A DNA stretch of 24,764 nt from Streptococcus sp. (GTDB taxonomy: Bacteria; Bacillota; Bacilli; Lactobacillales; Aerococcaceae), in the NCBI GenBank assembly GCA_015264885.1, contig JABZYY010000010.1, positions 1 to 24,764 of the forward strand. The letters are read 5' to 3'. A model generated the notes under the pieces. That model made no database searches and was not told the DNA's origin. It saw nothing but the letters and a program-made list of their open reading frames with translations. Both the position numbers and the translations under genes were made by a program. Below, in pieces: positions 14,666 through 22,329 of this stretch (positions are counted from its first letter, which is position 1; every line of letters starts with the position of its first letter).

Positions 14666-16252
14666 TTATTTTTTATAGACACATTTTCCATTAAGGTATG
14701 TTGCAAGTATGTTCGTGTTTAACAGTTGAGCAGGTTCACCTTCAAGAATATTTTGGTCTAAAATAACGAAATCTGCTAACGAACCGACTTCTAGCGTTCC
14801 GATATCTAAACGACTGAGAGCTTTTGCTGCCCCACTCGTGTGTGCCTTTAATGCTTCACCAATAGTAATGCGTTGTTCAGGCATTAAACATGGCACTGGT
14901 AACTGCTCTTTTGTTTGTCGAGCTACCGCGTTAAACATCGATTCAAACGGCGTCACGTCTAGTACGACTGGAGTGTCTGTTCCAAACCCAAGTGTTGCAC
15001 CCTCTTCTAAGAAAGATTTGAACGGGAACATATGACGCGCACGCTCTGCCCCGACTTCTTCATCTAGAGTCTCATAACCAACCAATAAATGACTCGGTTG
15101 TACCGAAACGATTAATGAAGGTTGAGCCGTTAATGGAAGGTCTGTTGGATCCATCACTTCCAAATGTTCAATGGTGTTGAATTTATTTGGTGCGTCAAAA
15201 GGAGTCTCTTCCTGCGCTTTTTTAAAGTTTTTGAGTGTTAGTTCAATCGCCTTATCTCCAACGGTATGAATCCGCATTGGCCACCCTTCTTTGTTAGCAA
15301 GAAGCGTTAAGCGTTCCATCTTCTCTTCTGTTAAGAGTGGACCACCCACGTCTCCTTCAAAGAAAGGCATCGGATATGGCTCTTTTAAATAAGCCGTATG
15401 CGAACTTGTCACGCCATCATAAAATTGTTTTACGCCCCCCATTTGGAGCATATCTGAACGGTATGTCTTGTAGAGCTCGCGGTTACGTTCGACCTCTTCA
15501 CGCATCGCTGGGAAGAAGCTTACACGGACAGTTGCATCCTTTTCCACTTTACTATAGAGTTCTGGATACACAATATCATCTGGGCTCTCACCCGTTAAGG
15601 CAACATCTCCAACAGCCGTCACGCCCATTTGGTTTAAATACGACATATACTCTTTTAAGGCTTGCACTTCATCGTCTTTATAGACAGACAATACTTTTGA
15701 TAAATAATAGATGGCTTTGGCTTCAAGGAATACCCCTGTCAGTTCGCCATTCTCCACGACCGCTTCTCCACCGATATTTTGCGGGATTACTTCTAGTGTT
15801 AATTCCAACACTTCTAGCGCCTTGGAATTCAGCCAAATCGTATGAGCATCCCCTGCGATTAAACAAATCGGTACGTCTGTTGAAGCTTTATCTAAGTCTT
15901 CTTTCGTTGGTAGGATTTGTTGACCAAAGTCGCTCGCATACCACCCAATACCGATTTTCCATCCATTATATTCAGGAATAGAAGTTGCTTGAAGAACGAC
16001 CTCATCAATGGTTGGCCCTCCTACAGCTTTCATCTTTCCTAAATGAATTAAGGCTGATAAGTATAAATGCACATGAGCATCAATAAAACCAGGAACCACT
16101 AGTTTATCGCCAGCATCTAGCACTTCACCTTCAACAGGCGCATTGTAATCCATATGGTTCACAATGCGACCGTCTTTAATTTCTAAAATACCAGCTACTG
16201 CAGTCGTTGTATTACCAATAAAGAGATTTTTAGCTTTTAAATAGTAATGCAT
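14666..16252 (-). CDS. Amidohydrolase family 3 metal-dependent hydrolase (YtcJ-like)
   Basis: A 528-residue member of the amidohydrolase superfamily (Amidohydro_3). Metal-site elements are all visible: His60 and His62 in DAHVH, a lysine in GGVKQFYDG at 275 that is probably the carboxylated bridging residue, His329 in RIHTVGD, His363 in TIEHLE, and Asp426 in GTDTP. The N- and C-terminal beta-sandwich parts (about 1-55 and 470-528, with GSLADFVILD) are typical. There is no signal peptide, so it is cytoplasmic. Relatives hydrolyse N-substituted formamides or other amides, but the substrate here is unknown. It starts 1 nt after the PotD-like gene, with GGAG inside that gene's end, so the two are translationally coupled. 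This pairing suggests, without proof, that it acts on an imported amine-containing compound. Confidence 0.85.
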   Translation of the reverse strand: MHYYLKAKNLFIGNTTTAVAGILEIKDGRIVNHMDYNAPVEGEVLDAGDKLVVPGFIDAHVHLYLSALIHLGKMKAVGGPTIDEVVLQATSIPEYNGWKIGIGWYASDFGQQILPTKEDLDKASTDVPICLIAGDAHTIWLNSKALEVLELTLEVIPQNIGGEAVVENGELTGVFLEAKAIYYLSKVLSVYKDDEVQALKEYMSYLNQMGVTAVGDVALTGESPDDIVYPELYSKVEKDATVRVSFFPAMREEVERNRELYKTYRSDMLQMGGVKQFYDGVTSSHTAYLKEPYPMPFFEGDVGGPLLTEEKMERLTLLANKEGWPMRIHTVGDKAIELTLKNFKKAQEETPFDAPNKFNTIEHLEVMDPTDLPLTAQPSLIVSVQPSHLLVGYETLDEEVGAERARHMFPFKSFLEEGATLGFGTDTPVVLDVTPFESMFNAVARQTKEQLPVPCLMPEQRITIGEALKAHTSGAAKALSRLDIGTLEVGSLADFVILDQNILEGEPAQLLNTNILATYLNGKCVYKK

Positions 16253-16253
16253 A

Positions 16254-17342
16254 TTATAACTCCATCTTGAAGTCTAAGAAGGCTTCGTTATATTTTTGAA
16301 TCCAATCATTTCCTAGATATTCATAATGTTCTAACGAATTGATAATTTCTTCTGAAGGATAGAATGTTTCATCAGCAGTGACTTCTGGGTCCATCAACTC
16401 TTTTGCTTTTTCATTCGGTGTTGAGTAACCTACGTATTCGGCATTTCTTGCTGCATTTTCTGGTCGAAGCATAAAGTTAATAAAGGCATACGCACCTTCG
16501 ACATTGACAGCCGTATGCGCAATCGCAAAGTTATCTGTCCAAACCGCACTGCCGTCTTTTGGTAAGATATATTGAACGTTTGGATTTTCTTCTGCAACTG
16601 CCGCCGCGTCTCCAGAATACCCCATTCCGATTGGAGCTTCTTCGAGTTTCATCATTGTTTTGATTTCTTCATTAAGAACCGCACGAACATTTGGTTTCAA
16701 TTCTTTTAACTTCACTTCTGCCGCATGTAATTCATTCTCATTCTTAGAATTTAATGAATATCCTAAAGATTGAAGAGCCATCCCTAGCGCTTCACGGTTC
16801 CCATCTAGAACGAGCACTTTATTTTTGAAATCTTCTTTCCATAAATCACTCCATGTTTGGATGCTTTCTGGATCGATATATTTCGTATTGACCATAATGC
16901 CGACTGTTCCCCAGAAATACGGAATCGTATATTGATTTCCATTATCTACTGGACTATTTAATAAGAAAGGAGAAATATTCTCTAGTCCTTTAATTTTTGA
17001 ATGGTCTAGCTTTTGAAGTAAATTTTGATTCACTAATTTTGTAATGCTCGATTCACTCGGAAAGACGATATCATAACGCGTCCCACCTTGTTTTAATTTG
17101 GCTTCCATCGCATCATTTGAATCAAATGTTTCATAGACCACTTGAATGCCTGTTTCAGCCTCGAATTCCTTAATTAATTCTGGATCGATATAGTTTCCCC
17201 AGTTAAATAGGAATAGTTGCTGTTGTTCTCCTGAAGTTTCTACTTCTTCTGTAGATTCCTTTGCTTGAAGCATGTTTTTTACTCCAAATAAAATGGCAAC
17301 CATTGCAAGAATTGCAACAATTAAAGATACTAGTTTTTTCAT
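16254..17342 (-). CDS. potD: Spermidine/putrescine-type substrate-binding protein (PotD family), no transporter genes beside it
   Basis: Extracellular solute-binding protein of polyamine ABC importers, 362 residues. Residues 1-27 form a Lys-Lys start and a hydrophobic membrane segment without a lipobox cysteine, so it is either anchored by this segment or cleaved by signal peptidase I; the pneumococcal PotD likewise lacks the cysteine. The mature part shows NWGNYIDPE at 47-55, YETFDSNDAM at 70-79, YDIVFPSES at 90-98 and IPYFWGTVGI at 140-149, all typical of PotD. AYAFINFMLRPENAA and EYVGYSTPN follow. No potA, potB or potC is in the window. The ATG at 17340-17342 has AGAAGGGG upstream. A terminator lies just before it, so it must have its own promoter or rely on read-through; I could not pick a clear promoter. 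Ligand is inferred from family only. Confidence 0.85.
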   Translation of the reverse strand: MKKLVSLIVAILAMVAILFGVKNMLQAKESTEEVETSGEQQQLFLFNWGNYIDPELIKEFEAETGIQVVYETFDSNDAMEAKLKQGGTRYDIVFPSESSITKLVNQNLLQKLDHSKIKGLENISPFLLNSPVDNGNQYTIPYFWGTVGIMVNTKYIDPESIQTWSDLWKEDFKNKVLVLDGNREALGMALQSLGYSLNSKNENELHAAEVKLKELKPNVRAVLNEEIKTMMKLEEAPIGMGYSGDAAAVAEENPNVQYILPKDGSAVWTDNFAIAHTAVNVEGAYAFINFMLRPENAARNAEYVGYSTPNEKAKELMDPEVTADETFYPSEEIINSLEHYEYLGNDWIQKYNEAFLDFKMEL

Positions 17343-17360
17343 TTATGACCCCTTCTCATT

Positions 17361-17407
17361 AAAAAAACTGCTTTTAATACAGTATGGCACCTAGATTAAA
17401 AGCAGTT
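17361..17407 (-). terminator. Terminator of the bmpA-nupABC operon
   Basis: AACTGCTTTTAAT (17366-17378) and ATTAAAAGCAGTT (17395-17407) pair over 13 bp with a 16-nt loop. On the minus strand the stem is followed by a run of seven T. It lies 8 bp past the nupC stop. Confidence 0.88.
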
Positions 17408-17414
17408 CTCATTC

Positions 17415-18374
17415 TTATTTAGATTTTACGTAGTTCTTACCGTTAGCGGCTGGTCCTTCCGATTTTCCAATGAATCCTACCAATACAATGATAGTAATCA
17501 AATATGGAGCAATCGTCAAGCCAATTGATGGAATATCTTTAATTACTGGGATGTAGTTTCCGATAACCCCTAAACTTTGAGCGAGTCCGAAGAGTAACGC
17601 CGATAGCATCACGCTCACTGAATTCCACTTACCAAAGATCATCGCAGCCATCGCAATGAACCCTTGACCAGCAATCGTTGTCGCTGAGAAGTTCAGTGTA
17701 ATCGATTGAGCAACGATGGCTCCTCCGATACCCGCTAAGAAACCTGAAATTAACACTCCAGCAAAACGCATATGGTAAACGTTAATTCCTAATGTATCTG
17801 CTGCTTGCGGATGTTCCCCTACAGAACGTAGACGTAATCCAAATTTTGTCTTATTTAAAACCGTCGCACAAACAAATGCTAAACCAATTGCTAAATAAGC
17901 CGGAACAAATGTATCTGTAAAGAAGATTTTACCGATAATTGGAATCGAACTGAGTACTGGAATCGTTGTTTTACCAAAGTAGTTTGTAATGATTTCCGTT
18001 TGTCCGATTTCGTTATACATCAAGCGACATAGGAACACGGTTAAGGCAGGTGCTAGTAAGTTTAACACTGTCCCTGAAATAATATGGTCTGCACGCAGAT
18101 AAACTGTTGCGAACGCGTGAATCGCTGAATACAACATTCCAGCAACAGCCGCGACAATTAGAGCAACCCATGGCGTCCATGAACCAAATTGTGATGCGAA
18201 CGCTAAGTTAAAGACGGCTGAGGCAAAGGCTCCAATCACCATTGTTCCTTCAAGACCGATATTTACAATCCCGCTTCGTTCTGAGAAGATACCCCCTAAA
18301 GCTGTTAAAATCAGCGGTGTTGAGTAGATGAGCATGTTCCCGACAACTACTTGTAAAAGTGTTACTAAATCCAT
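17415..18374 (-). CDS. nupC: Nucleoside ABC transporter permease (NupC of lactic acid bacteria / NupQ type)
   Basis: Second membrane subunit of a BMP-dependent nucleoside importer, 319 residues, very hydrophobic with about eight to ten predicted membrane segments. The BPD_transp_2 family signature is seen in the N-terminal ALGGIFSERSGIVNIGLEG region at about 25-43 and the GEHPQAADTLGIN coupling segment near 187-199, followed by the SGFLAGIGGA helix. The gene follows nupB with a 6-nt gap, ATG at 18372-18374, and AAAGGGG inside the nupB end. Its order matches B. subtilis nupNOPQ, streptococcal rnsBACD and lactococcal bmpA-nupABC, so nucleosides (possibly guanosine or a broad set) are the likely cargo. 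Confidence 0.9.
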   Translation of the reverse strand: MDLVTLLQVVVGNMLIYSTPLILTALGGIFSERSGIVNIGLEGTMVIGAFASAVFNLAFASQFGSWTPWVALIVAAVAGMLYSAIHAFATVYLRADHIISGTVLNLLAPALTVFLCRLMYNEIGQTEIITNYFGKTTIPVLSSIPIIGKIFFTDTFVPAYLAIGLAFVCATVLNKTKFGLRLRSVGEHPQAADTLGINVYHMRFAGVLISGFLAGIGGAIVAQSITLNFSATTIAGQGFIAMAAMIFGKWNSVSVMLSALLFGLAQSLGVIGNYIPVIKDIPSIGLTIAPYLITIIVLVGFIGKSEGPAANGKNYVKSK

Positions 18375-18380
18375 TTCTCA

Positions 18381-19439
18381 TTACCCCTTTCTCTTCCCAA
18401 AATGAGGGAATTTATCAACAATAACTTCCATTAAGTAGTTCGCACCCACAAAGAAGATGATAAATGCCACCACAATAGATACTACTTCTGTAGGAATCTT
18501 CGCTAGTAGCGGCATAGAAATCCCACCGATACGAAGGATGGCAAATACTAATGCAGAGAATAGAATACCGATTGGATTATTCAACCCAAGAAGCGATACC
18601 GCCATTCCGTCCCATCCAATACTTGGAAGACTTTCTGAAGCGAATGCGTTTTGGAAAGTTCCTAACCCTTCCATTACTCCACCAAGACCTGCTAAGGCAC
18701 CAGAGATAACCATCGCAAGAATAATCGTCTTTTTCGCACTCATCCCTGCATATTCTGCAGCATGTTTATTTAATCCTACTGTTTTTAATTCGAAACCAGT
18801 TGTTGTTTTATTCATAATTAACCACACAATGAAGACAGCCAGAATCGCAATAAATATACCTCCATGCAAGGTTGATTTTCCTGTCAATTGATACAAGAAT
18901 TGCATTCTTAAGCTTGCTGCTTCTGGAACTGAAGCTGTGATTTCTGCTTTTTCTGTTAATACTTCACGAATCACATAGTTTACGATATGAAGCGCTGTAT
19001 AGTTCAACATAATCGTCACAATTACTTCACTCGCGTTAAAGTACGCTTTTAAGTAACCAGCAATTCCTGCCCAAATAGCCCCTGCAAACATCCCCATAAA
19101 AATACATAATGGTAATAGAATAATCTTAGGTAAATCTGGTAGTAAGAGACCTGTTGCAACGGAAGCAAACCATCCGACTAACGCTTGCCCTGCAACTCCG
19201 ATATTGAAGAAACCTGCGTAACTTGCAAATGCAAATCCGAGCGCTACGAGAATTAAAGGTGTGGCTTGTCTTAAGGTTTCACCAATATAAAATGGTTTTC
19301 CAAGCGATCCTTTGAGTAATGCGGAATATCCTTTAACAACATCAAAGCCGAATACCCACATAATAACAGCTCCAACTAATAATCCAAGCACAACAGAAAG
19401 GACTGGAATAAGAATCTTTTTGTATTTTGCACCTTTCAT
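18381..19439 (-). CDS. nupB: Nucleoside ABC transporter permease (NupB / NupP type)
   Basis: First membrane subunit, 352 residues with about eight to ten hydrophobic segments. Typical parts are FASYAGFFNIGVAGQALVG near 71-89, the cytoplasmic coupling motif VGLNKHAAEYAGMSAKKT near 216-233 and the GALAGLGGVMEGLG segment near 242-255. It is longer than NupC, as in relatives. The start ATG (19437-19439) is 1 nt past the nupA stop, with GGAGG at the end of nupA, so the ATPase and permease are coupled in translation. Confidence 0.9.
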   Translation of the reverse strand: MKGAKYKKILIPVLSVVLGLLVGAVIMWVFGFDVVKGYSALLKGSLGKPFYIGETLRQATPLILVALGFAFASYAGFFNIGVAGQALVGWFASVATGLLLPDLPKIILLPLCIFMGMFAGAIWAGIAGYLKAYFNASEVIVTIMLNYTALHIVNYVIREVLTEKAEITASVPEAASLRMQFLYQLTGKSTLHGGIFIAILAVFIVWLIMNKTTTGFELKTVGLNKHAAEYAGMSAKKTIILAMVISGALAGLGGVMEGLGTFQNAFASESLPSIGWDGMAVSLLGLNNPIGILFSALVFAILRIGGISMPLLAKIPTEVVSIVVAFIIFFVGANYLMEVIVDKFPHFGKRKG

Positions 19440-19440
19440 C

Positions 19441-21000
19441 TTATAACGCCTCCTGTTCCTTGGCTCTTACTTGTTCTCTTGTCGAACCCGCCATTAATAA
19501 TCCTAATTCTGTTTCATTTGTCTCTTTTGTATCTAACACGTCTACGATACGACCTTCATACATTACTGCGATACGGTCCGCAACGTTTAAAATTTCATCT
19601 AATTCAAAGCTCATGAGCAATACGGCTTTACCTTTATTTCGTTGATCAATCAAACGCTTATGAATGTATTCAATTGCACCAACGTCAAGTCCACGGGTTG
19701 GTTGTGCTGCAATGAGTAAACTTGGGTCACGGTCGATTTCACGCGCGATAATCGCTTTTTGTTGGTTTCCTCCAGAAAGAGCTCCAGCAGCTACTGTTGG
19801 ACTTGGTGTACGCACGTCAAATTCTTCGATTAAGCGTTCCGCTAAGTCCACAAAAGCTTTCTTATTTAAGAAGCCGTTCTTCGATAATGGTTCTTTATAG
19901 TATGTTTGAATACCGATGTTTTCATCGAGTCCCATTTGAAGAACAAGACCATGTTTATGACGGTCTTCTGGAATATGCCCGAGTCCTCCTTCTGTCCGCT
20001 GTCTTGTTGGCACCTTCGTGATGTCTTTTCCATCCAATTGAATCGAACCACTTTCGATGGCACGTAGCCCAGATAATGCTTGAATGAGTTCTGATTGTCC
20101 GTTTCCGTCAACCCCTGCAATCCCTACAACTTCACCATGTCTTACAGTTAAATCTAATCCTTTCACCGCTTCGATACCACGGCTATCTTTCACAACAAGG
20201 TCTTTAATGACTAATGCATCTGTCGTTGGTTTAGCAGGTTCTTTTTGCGTCTTGAAAGATACGGAACGTCCGACCATCATATCTGCTAATTCTTGGTCCG
20301 TAACATTACCAATCTCAACAGTTCCAATCACATTGCCTCGACGAATAACCGTACAGCGGTCAGCAACCGCTTGAATTTCCTTAATCTTATGAGTAATTAA
20401 GAAAATCGATTTTCCTTCTTTAGTTAATTGCTTCATGATGACAATAAGCTCTTCGATTTCTTGAGGAGTTAGTACTGCTGTTGGTTCATCAAAAATCAAA
20501 ATATCGGCACCACGATATAAAGTTTTTAAGATTTCAACACGTTGTTCCATTCCAACTGTAATATCTTCTACTTTTGCATCAGGGTCTACAGCTAGATGGT
20601 ATTTCTTAGAAAGTTCCATAATTTCTTCTTTTACCGCATTTTTATCGATAAAACCGAACTTTGTTTGCTCCTTACCCAGGATAATGTTCTCCACCACGCT
20701 GAATTTCTTCACAAGCATAAAGTGTTGGTGAACCATTCCGATCTTCAGACGATTCGCTGTATTTGGTGAATCAATCTTTGTTGGAACACCATTTACTTTA
20801 ATTTCTCCTTCCGTTGGTTCTAATAACCCTGAAAGGATATTCATTAATGTCGATTTCCCCGCTCCGTTTTCCCCAAGAAGCGCATGGATTTCGCCTTTTT
20901 TCAATGTTAAATCAATCTGATTATTGGCTACAAAATTACCAAACTTTTTTGTGATTCCTTTCATCTCAATCACAAATGTTTCTTCTACCAATCGTCTCAC
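19441..21000 (-). CDS. nupA: Nucleoside ABC transporter ATP-binding protein, two ABC domains (NupA / NupO type)
   Basis: Energises nucleoside import; 519 residues with two fused ABC domains. Domain 1 has Walker A GENGAGKS at 43-50 and Walker B with Asp170-Glu171 (IFDEPTAVL), but its signature is the weak ITVGMEQR near 146-153. Domain 2 has a degenerate Walker A, GVDGNGQSE near 295-303, and a good signature LSGGNQQK at 407-414, while its Walker B end reads AAQPTRGLD in place of an Asp-Glu pair. This asymmetry is typical of sugar/nucleoside ATPases of the RbsA/NupO kind. The start is uncertain: GTG at 20998-21000, TTG at 20989-20991 (better match to relatives, GGGGTGAG close by) or ATG at 20962-20964. 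A hairpin separates it from bmpA. Confidence 0.9.
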   Translation of the reverse strand: MRRLVEETFVIEMKGITKKFGNFVANNQIDLTLKKGEIHALLGENGAGKSTLMNILSGLLEPTEGEIKVNGVPTKIDSPNTANRLKIGMVHQHFMLVKKFSVVENIILGKEQTKFGFIDKNAVKEEIMELSKKYHLAVDPDAKVEDITVGMEQRVEILKTLYRGADILIFDEPTAVLTPQEIEELIVIMKQLTKEGKSIFLITHKIKEIQAVADRCTVIRRGNVIGTVEIGNVTDQELADMMVGRSVSFKTQKEPAKPTTDALVIKDLVVKDSRGIEAVKGLDLTVRHGEVVGIAGVDGNGQSELIQALSGLRAIESGSIQLDGKDITKVPTRQRTEGGLGHIPEDRHKHGLVLQMGLDENIGIQTYYKEPLSKNGFLNKKAFVDLAERLIEEFDVRTPSPTVAAGALSGGNQQKAIIAREIDRDPSLLIAAQPTRGLDVGAIEYIHKRLIDQRNKGKAVLLMSFELDEILNVADRIAVMYEGRIVDVLDTKETNETELGLLMAGSTREQVRAKEQEAL

Positions 21001-21022
21001 CCCACAAAGTGTTCTATGTATA

Positions 21023-21066
21023 CAAAAGTAGGAGCGAAGAAATTCGTATTCTCTTCAACTCCTACT
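21023..21066 (-). terminator. Hairpin between bmpA and nupA (likely partial terminator)
   Basis: On the minus strand AGTAGGAG pairs with CTCCTACT and TGAAGA with TCTTC(G) just inside, giving a stem of about 13 bp with a small bulge and an 11-nt loop, followed by only four T. It sits about 28 bp past the bmpA stop. Such hairpins commonly leave more transcript for the binding protein than for the membrane part. Confidence 0.65.
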
Positions 21067-21094
21067 CCTCTCAATTTAAGTTCGTTTGTTAAAA

Positions 21095-22159
21095 TTAAGG
21101 TTTCGCAGGAACTTCTTGTTTTCCTTCGATAATTGCTTTTTTGTATGCAGCAACTTTTGCCTTAACTGCGTCTGATAATTGACCATCTGTTAAACCAACA
21201 CCGTTATCAGATAATCCGTAAAGTACTTGTTCACCACCGTGGTAGTTTCCTTTAGCAGCATCTTCACTAAATTTGATAAGTGCTTGTTTTACACCTTTAA
21301 GTGTAGATGCCAATGTTACGTTACGAGAGTCGTTCACTTTACCTTCTGCTTGTTGGTCTTGGTCAACCCCAATTACCCAAATTTGACGATCTGGATTTGC
21401 TTCAACGATTGATTTAGCCGCTGCGAATACTCCAAGTCCTGCACCACCAGCTGCTGCATAAATAATGTCAACATCTGAAGCGTACATTGCTTCTGCAAGA
21501 GATTTTGCTTTAGCACCATCTGAGAATGATTCAGCATATTGAATTTCAACAGTTGCTTTAGGGTTTACTGCTTGAACCCCAGCTTTGAAACCAGCTTCGA
21601 ATTTGTCTAATGCTGGACCGTGCATACCACCGATGAAGGCTACTTTGTTTGTTTTAGTTGTTAAACCAGCTGCAACCCCTGCAAGGAATGCTGCTTCTTG
21701 GTCTTTATAGTTGATTGAAGCAACGTTTGGTTGTTCAACCACGCTATCGATAATCGCAAAGTGAGCATCTGGATTTTGTTTTGCTGCTTCTTCAACAGCT
21801 TTTTGTAATTTAAATCCGATTGCGAAAATAATATTGTATTCATTTAAAACTGCAGTGTTAAGGTTTGTAGTATAGTCAGATTCTGCTTTTGAAAGAATGT
21901 AATCAATACCATTTCCTTTAGTTTTACCACCGTTATTTTTACCCCATTCTTGAAGGCCTTCCCAAGCGCCTTGGTTGAATGATTTATCGTCAATACCACC
22001 AGTATCAGATACCATTACCGCTTTGAAGTTGTCTGAAGAGCCAGCGTTGTTTTGAGAAGATGCTTGTGAGCTGTCAGATTTTGATCCGCCACACGCTGCT
22101 AATACAGCAGTCGCACCAAGTGTCAATGCAAATAAAGCTAAATTCTTTTTAGTTTTCAC
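21095..22159 (-). CDS. bmpA: BMP-family nucleoside-binding lipoprotein (BmpA / PnrA / NupN type)
   Basis: Surface lipoprotein that captures nucleosides for the NupABC channel. It has 354 residues. A type II signal peptide is seen: positive start MKTKK, hydrophobic core, and lipobox LAAC with Cys23; a Ser/Asn-rich spacer runs to about 45. The mature part shows the BMP-family segments MVSDTGGIDDKSFNQGAWEGL split around 49-69, FAIGFKLQKAVEEAA near 113-127, FIGGMHGPALDKFEAGF near 174-190 and AAAGGAGLGVF near 235-245. The start is a GTG (22157-22159) preceded by TTGGAGGT. First gene of the nucleoside operon; its promoter lies inside a nested dyad shared with the ftsK end. Confidence 0.93.
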   Translation of the reverse strand: MKTKKNLALFALTLGATAVLAACGGSKSDSSQASSQNNAGSSDNFKAVMVSDTGGIDDKSFNQGAWEGLQEWGKNNGGKTKGNGIDYILSKAESDYTTNLNTAVLNEYNIIFAIGFKLQKAVEEAAKQNPDAHFAIIDSVVEQPNVASINYKDQEAAFLAGVAAGLTTKTNKVAFIGGMHGPALDKFEAGFKAGVQAVNPKATVEIQYAESFSDGAKAKSLAEAMYASDVDIIYAAAGGAGLGVFAAAKSIVEANPDRQIWVIGVDQDQQAEGKVNDSRNVTLASTLKGVKQALIKFSEDAAKGNYHGGEQVLYGLSDNGVGLTDGQLSDAVKAKVAAYKKAIIEGKQEVPAKP

Positions 22160-22166
22160 GATAAAA

Positions 22167-22245
22167 AACCTCCAATAAATGATTTACTACAGTCATTCTA
22201 TCATAAATAGAATGAAAATCAAGCTAAATCTTTTCATTGGAGGTT
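22167..22245. repeat. Nested (concentric) inverted repeat between ftsK and bmpA
   Basis: Three pairs of inverted arms share nearly one centre near 22205: AACCTCCAAT (22167-22176) with ATTGGAGGTT (22236-22245), GATTTA (22181-22186) with TAAATC (22225-22230), and CATTCTAT (22194-22201) with ATAGAATG (22207-22214). The rightmost copy of ATTGGAGGTT mirrors the bmpA Shine-Dalgarno. The inner dyad overlaps the bmpA -10. A transcript crossing the whole element would pair the bmpA ribosome-binding site with its mirror. Confidence 0.75.
22195..22222 (-). promoter_or_regulatory. Promoter of bmpA-nupABC
   Basis: On the minus strand TTGATT (22217-22222) and TAGAAT (22195-22200) are 16 bp apart, with TGA just before the -10. 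The start of transcription would fall near 22188, giving a leader of about 30 nt that excludes the left arm of the mRNA-level hairpin. Confidence 0.55.
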
Positions 22246-22251
22246 AATTTT

Positions 22252-22329
22252 ATGAAAAATGTTCGGTTTTTACATTTTTATGCGTTAGTTTCACCTGGTT
22301 CGGAAGCGTCATTTTCATTGAAAACATGA
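22252..22329 (+). CDS. Possible 25-residue plus-strand micro-ORF, doubtful
   Basis: An ATG at 22252-22254 has TTGGAGGT at perfect spacing on the plus strand and opens a 25-codon frame (start [13 protein letters not shown]) ending in TGA at 22327-22329. The last third runs antisense into the ftsK end. The Shine-Dalgarno is the mirror arm of the bmpA one in the nested dyad. No clear plus-strand promoter is visible and the peptide resembles nothing I know. It may be a by-product of the inverted repeat. Confidence 0.2.
   Translation: MKNVRFLHFYALVSPGSEASFSLKT

Noticed and set aside
15337..15981. A 214-codon plus-strand open frame
   Set aside because: It lies wholly antisense to the amidohydrolase, whose metal-binding motifs are intact. 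It has no ribosome-binding site and its translation is low-complexity Leu/His/Arg-rich.
20090..20130. Degenerate second Walker A of NupA as a sign of gene decay
   Set aside because: The same substitution pattern is normal in the second domain of RbsA/NupO-type ATPases.
22160..22195. Riboswitch (for example purine type) before bmpA
   Set aside because: The leader from the predicted promoter is only about 30 nt, too short for a known purine riboswitch, and no conserved core is visible.
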